Origin: Hemicordylus capensis
Taxonomy: Eukaryota; Chordata; Lepidosauria; Squamata; Cordylidae
Assembly (NCBI RefSeq): GCF_027244095.1
Contig: NC_069658.1
Location: 263,198,687-263,262,686 of the forward strand
Length of the DNA stretch: 64,000 nucleotides
Reading direction: 5' to 3'
Shown here: piece after piece, positions 56,966-64,000 of the stretch
How the letters are laid out: each line of letters begins with the position of its first letter
Position numbering within the stretch: the first letter of the stretch is position 1
Made by a program: the position numbers and the translations under genes
The notes under the pieces: model-generated
What the model saw: only the letters and a program-made list of their open reading frames with translations
What the model was told of the DNA's origin: nothing
Database searches by the model: none

Positions 56966-58279
56966 TTACATATAGTTGAACAGTACATCCCTCCTGTGGT
57001 TTATCTTGATGAGATTGTCAAATACCGCATACACAATCATGTTGATGGTCAGTTGAAGCGGTCTGGCAAAACGTATTTCAGCCCTCAGATTCCCTGTTTT
57101 AATCAGGGAATAGTGGCCCCCGCATTCTTGGTCAGGCGTTAGATCAAATGCAAACAGTGTGTAGCCTTTCCCATATTCTTCCCTATTAATGAGCAGGGGT
57201 CTGTCTTCTAGATGCTTGCCTGTGACCTGTACCAAGCCCATATACTCACGGATATAATTACGCGCTGCAAAATCTGGCTGGTAAGGCTTCATGGGGACTG
57301 GAGTACTATCCATATAGAGGCAGGCAAAGTTAATGTCATAATGCTTGAAATTAAAGGGGTTTTTGGTATATGACCCACTAAATGCATCGTTATCCACAAA
57401 ACCAATGATGACAGTTTTTGGCAACTGTCCTAATTACAAATTTTCCTGGTTGCAGACACGACTTCCAGCGGGGATACTGAACACTTTCATACTCACACGG
57501 TCCACCGGGTATTTTGCATTGGCTGTGAGCAACGCCTCCGCATGTGCTAACCGCACAGCGGGGTTCAGGGAACATTTCTTGATAAAGAGGGATGCAGACA
57601 AGATTTGCAACCTGTAGCGGGGGTTAGCTCCCCCAGCCATCAGACAGAATGTGTCCTTGTTACGCGTTAGTTTAATTTTAACATCTACATCATTTAAAAG
57701 CAGTTTTTTTAAAAAAAACATAAAATCTGTGTGTAGGTGTCCCAATAGGTCCACCTTCCGACTTTCAGATGTAAAGGTGGCTCTGTCTACAAAGCCATCA
57801 TTCGCTCCATCTAAAGTCGTTATCACATGGAACCCTGGGGCATCCTTATAAAATAACCCCGCTGAAAACTGTGTAGATAGAGTGGCCTCACTGTAATTCA
57901 TCATCGCTTCAATGAAAGCCCGGAAGGGGTAGGTGCTACTGCTCTGACTGACAAGGTGGTCTCCCAGGGTAACATCCACCTGACTAAACATGGCTGCTAT
58001 CGGGTAGTTCACTAACACCACAGCAGAATCCTGTGCCAAGTTGGTTCCATCCTCCTTGACAATTTTACAACACACACATAAAAGCATGTTATTCAAATCC
58101 AGGTAAAAATCTCCAGCCCCAGCAATGAAAAAGTCCAGAGGTGCCATGTCTGTCAGTGCGGTAAGCGGTGTCACCTCAACATATATGCTTCTCTCAATAC
58201 TTGTTTGTTTTGGTGCAATTTGGAAAAGGTCCAGTTCCGATTTCATGCATTCTTCAGAGCTGCAGTGTATAAAAGCCAT
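56966..58279 (-). pseudogene. Polinton major capsid protein (double jelly roll, fossil)
   Basis: It starts MAFIHCSSEECMKSELDLF, the characteristic opening of the Polinton capsid (F54H12.2-like) family. It goes on through DFFIAGAGDFYLDLNN, LVNYPIAAMFSQVDVTLGD and, near the end, NFACLYMDSTPVPMKPYQPDF. Near the usual length of the family but broken. In related elements the protein forms pseudo-hexameric capsomers. Confidence 0.88.
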
Positions 58280-58528
58280 TATGACTTAAAAGATGTAACC
58301 GGGAGCACATTTCCTCTTCCCTTTAGGATGCCTTCGAAGCTTCTGAGGCTTTTTCAGGCTCACCCCTTTTTTTTTAAGAGGTTGGGGTGGTCCTGATAGC
58401 TGCACACATGATGCTTTTCATTTTATTTTGATATACATCTGGCCTGACCCCCCTTGTGAGGAAGATGCATGATCCATCTTGTTCAGAACTGCCTGGGAGG
58501 CGTGCCCCACCACATCTTTAGCAATGCC

Positions 58529-58738
58529 TCATGCTGCTGTTTTGATGTGTGGCTTAATGATTTCCAGACCTCGTCTCAAAAGAGGTACAGCTTTCCTGAA
58601 AAGGATCCTAAATATACCCCCAATTCCTGCCCCATAAATGACCAGGGCCCTCATGAAGCCAGAAAGGGTGCTTCCAGCTTGGGCCCTGTAATAGTTCTTG
58701 TAAAGGGCGGGGTCGCCATAAGTTTTCAGAATTAGCAT
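58529..58738 (-). CDS. Polinton minor virion protein
   Basis: The start MLILKTYGDPALYKNYYRAQAG and the following GAGIGGIFRILFRKAVPLLRRG match the pattern I know for the Polinton minor virion protein between penton and capsid genes. The family is usually longer, so this is probably incomplete. A possible amphipathic, membrane-active segment lies at about residues 33-58. Confidence 0.6.
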   Translation of the reverse strand: MLILKTYGDPALYKNYYRAQAGSTLSGFMRALVIYGAGIGGIFRILFRKAVPLLRRGLEIIKPHIKTAA

Positions 58739-58838
58739 TTTTTCTTTTCCCTTAAAGTTGTAGTCCTCTTCTGGGGCGAAAGTGTAGCTTCACAATAACC
58801 TTGCCAAAATGGAATGGCACACATTTGTCCTGGTCCAT

Positions 58839-59561
58839 CTATATCTGGACCGTGATTGTATCAATATGGTGCTTGCTGACAGAGATGTAATGTGGTTTGT
58901 CATAAACAATGTTAACACATTCACCGTTCAGCCCCTTCACGGTGATACTTCGCAAAAGGGGTACATGGTGATCTCCCACGATCTGATACTCTACAATGTC
59001 TGTATAAACAAACAGAGTGTTGAACCCCCCTGTTATGTCTGCAGGGAAAGGGAAACCTTTGCTGGGTGTATCATGAACAAACAGAGTTTTGACCCCGCCA
59101 GCTATGCTTGATGGGTAAGACAACGTTTGTGGCTGTGTGTCAGGAAGGAGTCCTAATATGTGTGCTAATTCTGCCCTGGCAGAAAAGGTGAATGCATTGT
59201 TAGGACTCATAAACCGAATATTTCTAGTAACAGAGTCATAAAGCAGGGTTGTCTCCTCTAGAGCCTTCTGGGTGCTGGTGATTTCATTCATATCGTGCAA
59301 CAAATCGGTTATGCTGGAGTAATACCCCTTTCGTAAGTAGAAGGTCAATTTCTTTAACCCCTTGCTATATTGAAAGCGGGTGTCTGTCGTGATGGTGTCC
59401 CATGTGCACGGGTACTGTATCTCCGAGAGCCCCACTTCCCACTCCCCGGGAAGATCCAGCGGCCTGGCTAGTTGGATGGTGAAGTCTGAGCTAGCGTTCT
59501 GTGGAAACTCCTTCTTGCTGGCGTTACTAGGGAGCGTAATGTAAAAACCCCTGTCACCCAT
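58839..59561 (-). CDS. Polinton penton (minor capsid, single jelly roll) protein, open
   Basis: 240 residues in one frame: FYITLPSNASKKEFPQNASS, DFTIQLARPLDLPGEWEVGLSEIQYP and later LRSITVKGLNGE. These are hallmarks of the Polinton penton. A central repeat of similar segments (FVHDTPSKGFPFPADITGG / FVYTDI) is visible. The start overlaps the end of the integrase gene. Confidence 0.85.
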   Translation of the reverse strand: MGDRGFYITLPSNASKKEFPQNASSDFTIQLARPLDLPGEWEVGLSEIQYPCTWDTITTDTRFQYSKGLKKLTFYLRKGYYSSITDLLHDMNEITSTQKALEETTLLYDSVTRNIRFMSPNNAFTFSARAELAHILGLLPDTQPQTLSYPSSIAGGVKTLFVHDTPSKGFPFPADITGGFNTLFVYTDIVEYQIVGDHHVPLLRSITVKGLNGECVNIVYDKPHYISVSKHHIDTITVQI

Positions 59562-60640
59562 TGCGGAGGTCTGAAGCAGGCACCCAACTATTGAACTTGG
59601 CAGGCCACCCTACCCACTTCACTAAATGTCGTTTTACTTTAACACAGCCTTTTGTAGCTAGAATTTTTTCAGTCCTGTACAGTTTGTCCTTTCCTGCTTT
59701 AACTTTCTGTAATTCTTCATGATAGAAGCTCCTGAGAACTGGCTCACCCATGTAGTCTTTTAGCATGTAGTCTTTTAGCAGGCCGTTTAGCTTTTCTGAT
59801 GACTCGGTCCACTATAAACAATTCTGTGGTGTAGTTCTGTTCATAACCTTTCTCAAAAACCCCTTTAATTTTAGAAATCCTGATGTGATCTCCTTTTCTT
59901 AACACTGGAGACTTTGCTTTTTTATGGCTACAGCGGTCATAGACTCTTCTCCAAACAGACAGGTCATTGCTGGTTGTGACATCTACCAGCCTGCATTGTA
60001 TGGTTCTGTGAAAGCTGTGGTTATAGCTCTTTAGGAGCTGAGGCAGGACATCAATATACCGGAATGTGTTGTGAGCAGTAAAATACCTCCACAAACGTGT
60101 TTTCAAGGTTTGGTTCAGTCTCTCCACAAGAGCAGCTTTGACATCATTGTTGGTGACAAAGTGGTGAATACCTTGCTCCTTTAACAGGACTCCTACAGGC
60201 TTATTTAAAAATGCCCTCCCTCTATCTGTCTGGAGCTTGCCAGGCTCTCGGCCTTCTTTGAAAATAGCTTTAAAAGCACCGGCCACTTCCCTCCCTGTTT
60301 TATCTTTTAGAGGTACAGCCCAGGCATATCTAGATAGAATATCCACTACAGTCAAAATGTACTTGTAGCCATTGTTGTATTTACAATATTGTTGCATGTC
60401 CACTAAATCGGCCTGCCATTGTGCATCCACCCTGAAACAACAGTCTTGTTTCTTTTAAAATGAATCCTTGCAGGTCTGTGTAGAGTGTAAGCATCCTGCT
60501 CTGAAAGCCATGCCTCAACATGCCTTTTACGCAGCTCTTTACTATGCTGTCTGGCCTTTTGAAATAGTGGGTTTACACCTCCAAAACTCCCAGGGGGTGT
60601 AATATATTTTCTTTAGAATTTCTTCGGACCCTGTCATGGT
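59554..60640 (-). pseudogene. Polinton integrase with chromodomain (fossil)
   Basis: The N-terminal region (EAWLSEQDAYTLHRPAR) is at about 60510-60560. The RVE catalytic core (QWQADLVDMQQY with the first Asp, LQTDRGRAF with the second, and the Glu region VERLNQTLKTRLWRYF) is at 60100-60430. A C-terminal chromodomain (HLVKWVGWPAKFNSWVPASDL) is at 59560-59650. It inserted the element with a 6-bp duplication. Broken. Confidence 0.88.
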
Positions 60641-60670
60641 TCTATTTAACACAGGTATGAACACACACAT

Positions 60671-61600
60671 TTAAAACAAATTTCTTTTATTGTTCCCTAT
60701 CATTCCACGCACAGGAAATGCAGGACACGTTGACATCCCTGAGGTGCATGTTCTCAATCCCCCGTACCTGCACAAAAGAGGGGAATATTTTAATACTGAC
60801 AGGTAAAAACACAAGTAAACAAAGCAAGGTAGATTAAATCCCCTCCAACTCACCAGCTTGCCTGTTTCCACAATGGGGTCTGGTTCTTCAGGCTTTGTAA
60901 CCACAAGGTCGTCCATGGTTTCCTCCTCCTCACCACTTTCAGATGATGAAGTAAAGCATACAGCCCTACAGTAATCCGCCCAAGGTTCAGTGGGGCTTGG
61001 GGTCAGGCAATCACAAGATCCCCAGTCTTCGCTTGACCTGCAGCACTTACGCTCACAATAGGATACCCTTGGCCTGGATGACAAGTAAGATTCGCACCCA
61101 CACTCATCTGAATAAGTATACTCTCCACATGAGCTATCACAACACTGCTCGTCGCACCATGCAGATTGTGGTCTGCTCTTCACCCATTTTTTCTTCTTCC
61201 TAAGCCGCTTTTGTTTCACAGGCCCTTCTGTTTCAGAATCTGATGAATACACGTTTCCCACTTTGGAGGTAGTAGCTGGAGGCTCTCCATCTTCAGTTTC
61301 CATGGTGGTTACAAGGCTGGTGTCACAGCAGCCGCAATCACATTCTAGTCTACCACCCGCATACATTGGATCTGTTGCAGAGTTAGTTTCTGTAACCTCA
61401 CCAGCAACAAGGCTTGCCCTCTGATGGGTTTTCATACCAGTAGGTGGGAAGGACAGACTCCACGCTTGCATAGTCTTAATCTTCGTGGGTGCCTGTGGCA
61501 ATGATGGCTCAGTGGGGTGCGGTGGAGTCCTAGCATCATCCATCATCTCTGTACAGCTGTAAAATGGTTTCCCTCTAAACACACCACCCCCTAGTCCTGT
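60671..61600 (-). CDS. Polinton cysteine-rich accessory protein, right end
   Basis: A long minus-strand frame begins just inside the right inverted repeat. A likely start is the MMDDARTP methionine pair near 61545. It has repeated Cys clusters (LECDCGCC; WCDEQCCDSSCGEY; DECGCESY; YCERKCCRSSEDWGSCDC), a basic stretch (KQKRLRKKKKW) and an acidic Ser/Glu run (SSSESGEEEE). I know no family. The Cys spacing suggests metal binding or a nuclear regulator. AATAAA at 60686-60691 (minus) follows it. Confidence 0.5.
   Translation of the reverse strand, partial: TGLGGGVFRGKPFYSCTEMMDDARTPPHPTEPSLPQAPTKIKTMQAWSLSFPPTGMKTHQRASLVAGEVTETNSATDPMYAGGRLECDCGCCDTSLVTTMETEDGEPPATTSKVGNVYSSDSETEGPVKQKRLRKKKKWVKSRPQSAWCDEQCCDSSCGEYTYSDECGCESYLSSRPRVSYCERKCCRSSEDWGSCDCLTPSPTEPWADYCRAVCFTSSSESGEEEETMDDLVVTKPEEPDPIVETGKLVSWRGFNLPCFVYLCFYLSVLKYSPLLCRYGGLRTCTSGMSTCPAFPVRGMIGNNKRNLF
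60686..60691 (-). terminator. Polyadenylation signal of the cysteine-rich gene
   Basis: AATAAA on the minus strand just after the frame's end. Confidence 0.45.
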
Positions 61601-62061
61601 TCGTAGAGGGGTCACTTGACCCCGTTTCACCCAATAAAGTTACACAAAATGGCCACCCGGTCATTATCATGCCTGCGCTCACAGCCCTTTCTGGGGTCTG
61701 AAACCTGTTCCCATTGCTCCAGGGTGGCTAGGCGTGTCCGTAGCGGGGTCACATGCCCACCTTTGGGACATGTCTGGACATATTCTGGGGTTGGAGTGGA
61801 AGGTGGGGCCAAACTTCCAGGGTGAGGGCGTACCCCTACTTCAGACCCTTTCCGGCCACGTGGGGGTCTCCTCTGGCCCTTTCTGATGACGTATTTCCAC
61901 TGACGCATATCCGGTGACATATTTCCAGTGATGTCAGCACATTTTGACAGCTGTATGCCCCGCCCCCTGTGATGTCACTATGATGTCATCCTCCAGCCAC
62001 GTGCATTTGTTTGTAAACAAAAGCACATGGCTTTTGACAGCAGGTATGTCTCTATACTACT
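61598..62061 (-). repeat. Polinton right terminal inverted repeat
   Basis: Inverted match to 44888-45350 with about 20 differences. It keeps the GC box and E-boxes. Its CRE-like site has diverged (TGACATCA on the minus strand). Confidence 0.9.
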
Positions 62062-62067
62062 GGCACC
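62062..62067. repeat. 6-bp Polinton target-site duplication, right (GGCACC)
   Basis: Partner of 44882-44887. Confidence 0.9.
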
Positions 62068-63552
62068 CCTGGCCACCGCCTCCACCTGAGCTTCCAAAAG
62101 CAGAGGCGGGTCCAGTAGTATCCCCAAGCTGCGTACTTGCTCTTTCAAGGGGAGTGCAACCCCATCAAGAACCGGTAAAATCTCCTCATCCCGATTGGCT
62201 CTCCTACTGACCAACAGTACCTCCATCTTATCCGGATTCAATTTCAGTTTATTAGCCCATATCCAGCCCATCACGGCCTCCAGCCCCTGATTCAGGACAT
62301 CCACCACCTCCCTAAGAACAGATGACAAGGAGAGATAGAGCTGAGTGTCATCCGCATATTGCTGACAACTCAGTCCAAGTCCCTGGATGACCTCTCCCAG
62401 CGGCTTCATGTAGATGTTAAACAGCATGGGGGACAAGACCGATCCCTGCAGGACCCCACAGGCCAATGGCCACGAGGCCGAGCAGTAGTTCCCCAGCACT
62501 ACCTTCTGGACTCTTCCCCCCAAGGAAGGACCGGAACCACTGCAACGCAGTGCCCCCGATTCCCATACTCGAGAGGCGGCCCAGAAGGATACCATGGTCG
62601 ATGGTATAGAACGCCGCCAAGAGGTCCAGCAGAACCAACAGGGACGCACTCCCCCTGTCTAGTTCCCAGTGTAGGTCATCCACTAGAGCGACCATGGCCA
62701 TCTCAGTCCCATACCTGGGGCGGAAGCCAGATTGAAAAGGGTCCAGATAATCCGTATCATCCAAGACCCTCTGCAGCTGGGACGCCACCACACGCTCCAT
62801 CACCTTGCCCAAAAAAGGAAGGTTAGACACAGGTCTATAGTTATCCAGGTTGGAGGGATCAAGGGAGGGCTTTTTTAATAGTGTCTTACCACCGCCTCCT
62901 TGAGGCACGATGGCATCCTGCCCTCCCTTAATGAAGCATTAATGATCACCTCCCAGCCATCTGCCTGTCCCCTCCCTGGCAACTTTTTATTAGCCATGAA
63001 GGCAAGGGTCAAGAGCGCACGAAGTCGCCCGCACACTGCCCAGGATCTTGTCCACATCCTCAGGCCACACCAACCAAAAAGAATCCAACACAACAGGACC
63101 AGATGGTACCAGAGGCACGTCTGCCAGAACTGCCAAAACTCTGGAGTCCAGGTCAGCACGGATGCGAGCGACTTTATCTGCAAAGTGACAGGCAAACTGA
63201 TAACAAAGAGCTGTAGATGACTCCTCCCCTATTTTTAAAGGATTGTGTGGAGCAAGGTTTTTACCACACGAAACAGCTCTGTTTGTCTGCACTGAGCAGA
63301 CACAATGGAGGCGGACAAAAAGCATTTCTTCGCTGTCCCCACCGCCACGGAGTAGTCCCTAAAATGGGCTCTAGCCTGTGTTTGATCAGATTTGTCACAA
63401 CTCTTCCTCCAGCGTCGTTCCAGCCGTCGTCCGAGTTGCTTCATCGCCCTCAGCGCCAAGGAAAACCAAGGAGCAGATCGGGCTCCACCAAGCCAGAGAG
63501 GGCGTTTAGGAGCAACCGTGTCAACAGCCCGGGCCATCTCTCCATTCCAGAG
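62068..63552 (-). mobile_element. L2-like LINE, 5' part (right of the Polinton)
   Basis: Minus-strand frames carry the reverse transcriptase: VASQLQRVLDDTDYLDPFQSGF, SLLVLLDLLAAF, LQGSVLSPMLFNIYM, QQYADDTQLYLSL, LKLNPDKMEVLLV. Upstream is the linker region before the RT (TVAPKRPLWLGGARSAPWF). It is truncated at the 5' end and has several frameshifts. With 44126-44887 it makes one LINE of about 2.2 kb. Confidence 0.85.
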
Positions 63553-63976
63553 ATCAGACTATCCCTTTGACATGTAGATTGTAGATCAGACTATCCCTTT
63601 GACATGTAGATTGCTACTCTCAGGGACACTTCCTACCTGCCTGCCTGCCTGCCTTGTTACTTCCTCTTTCCCTTCTCTTCTCTTCCTTCTACCTTGCAAC
63701 ATGCAAGCTCCTCTCCCTGCACCATGTGTGCAGAAATGCAGAATCCATCTGCATCCAGCTAGATAGATAGATTAGAGATCCTAACTCCTCACTTTGCTAT
63801 CTAGAATGCAGTTCTCTAATAAATGCCATATATATTGATTTGAAACTATGAACTGGCTCCAAGTTACTTTACTCTCAGCATACATGCATGCCTAACTAAA
63901 TTCTGCTGTGTTGTACCTCTGTGCACTCGGCTATAATGAAAAAGGGTTTCTCTTACCAGAGAGAATTCCCAACAGC
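63553..63976 (+). repeat. copia 3' LTR, second part
   Basis: Resumes at actatccctttgacatg and runs to gagagaattcccaaca. A 32-bp tandem duplication (63553-63616) sits at the junction with the LINE. Confidence 0.85.
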
Positions 63977-63981
63977 TAGGG
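63977..63981. repeat. 5-bp copia target-site duplication, right (gctag)
   Basis: Partner of 40453-40457. Confidence 0.8.
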
Positions 63982-64000
63982 CATGTGATTGCAGTCACTA

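Larger units (their letters stand above)
44888..62061. mobile_element. Polinton/Maverick element (fossil), 17.2 kb
   Basis: This full-length element runs from AGTAGTATAG to CTATACTACT, with inverted ends of about 463 bp and a 6-bp duplication. Family hallmarks are present on two converging sets of genes. Plus strand: protein-primed DNA polymerase B, packaging ATPase and small virion-type genes. Minus strand: adenain-like protease, double-jelly-roll major capsid, minor virion protein, penton and a chromodomain integrase. Several accessory genes lie near each end. It looks structurally whole but has perhaps a dozen breaks plus two SINE insertions in the polymerase. The inverted ends differ at about 20 of 463 positions by eye (4-5%). 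It sits inside an L2-like LINE. Confidence 0.93.
40458..63976 (+). mobile_element. Ty1/copia LTR retrotransposon (fossil), split by nested elements
   Basis: The copia element proper occupies 40458-44125 and 63553-63976. It is flanked by the 5-bp duplication gctag. Parts in order: 5' LTR, primer-binding site, gag with zinc knuckle, protease, integrase, short traces of RT/RNase H, polypurine tract and 3' LTR. The 3' LTR is interrupted by an L2-like LINE, itself interrupted by a Polinton. The element is heavily broken (many breaks). The aligned first 120 bases of its LTRs differ at about 9% of positions by eye, so it is old. Confidence 0.85.

Noticed and set aside
44888-62061. Endogenous adenovirus as an alternative identity
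   Set aside because: The RVE integrase with chromodomain, the 6-bp target duplication and the Polinton capsid type identify a Polinton; similarity to adenovirus is at the level of shared core genes.

Overview
The window looks like squamate reptile (lizard or snake) nuclear DNA. It carries several Sauria-type tRNA-derived SINEs, CR1 LINE tails, L2-like LINEs, Helitron-like ends, hAT-like repeats, copia and ERV LTRs and a Polinton. The only host gene I can support is an L-amino-acid oxidase (LAAO/IL4I1 family) gene, so I infer a squamate. I cannot name the species.

Layout. 1-3.5 kb: dispersed repeats and a segment (A', about 1011-3480) that recurs at 37.85-40.26 kb (B'). 4.26-18.66 kb: duplicon A, with a broken LAAO copy (promoter relic and four recognisable exon-like parts) loaded with later insertions: a 1.6 kb hAT-like foldback element, a copia solo LTR, two adjacent Helitron-like elements, a MITE and an L2-like LINE. 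18.66-22.08 kb: repeats only. 22.08-33.56 kb: duplicon B, with an apparently intact seven-exon LAAO gene (22725-32793, 500 codons) that has its own TATA box and a 13-nt first coding exon. 33.95-35.22 kb: a CR1 LINE. 35.7-37.8 kb: GC-rich sequence with a local duplication and CA microsatellites.

40.46-63.98 kb is a nest of three elements. A Ty1/copia element (5-bp target duplication GCTAG at 40453 and 63977) has its 3' LTR split by an L2-like LINE. That LINE is in turn split by a 17.2 kb Polinton/Maverick (44888-62061) with 463/464-bp terminal inverted repeats and a 6-bp duplication GGCACC. The Polinton keeps recognisable traces of the family's core parts. On the plus strand are accessory genes, a coiled-coil gene, protein-primed DNA polymerase B, a packaging ATPase and small virion-type genes. 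On the minus strand, converging on them, are an adenain-like protease, major capsid, minor virion protein, penton, integrase and a cysteine-rich accessory gene. It is a fossil: several genes are broken and two SINEs sit in the polymerase gene.

The two LAAO duplicons read each other's history. Where one has an insertion, the other often keeps the empty site. The foldback element, copia solo LTR and L2-like LINE (in A) and the ERV LTR and a dispersed repeat (in B) all look younger than the duplication.
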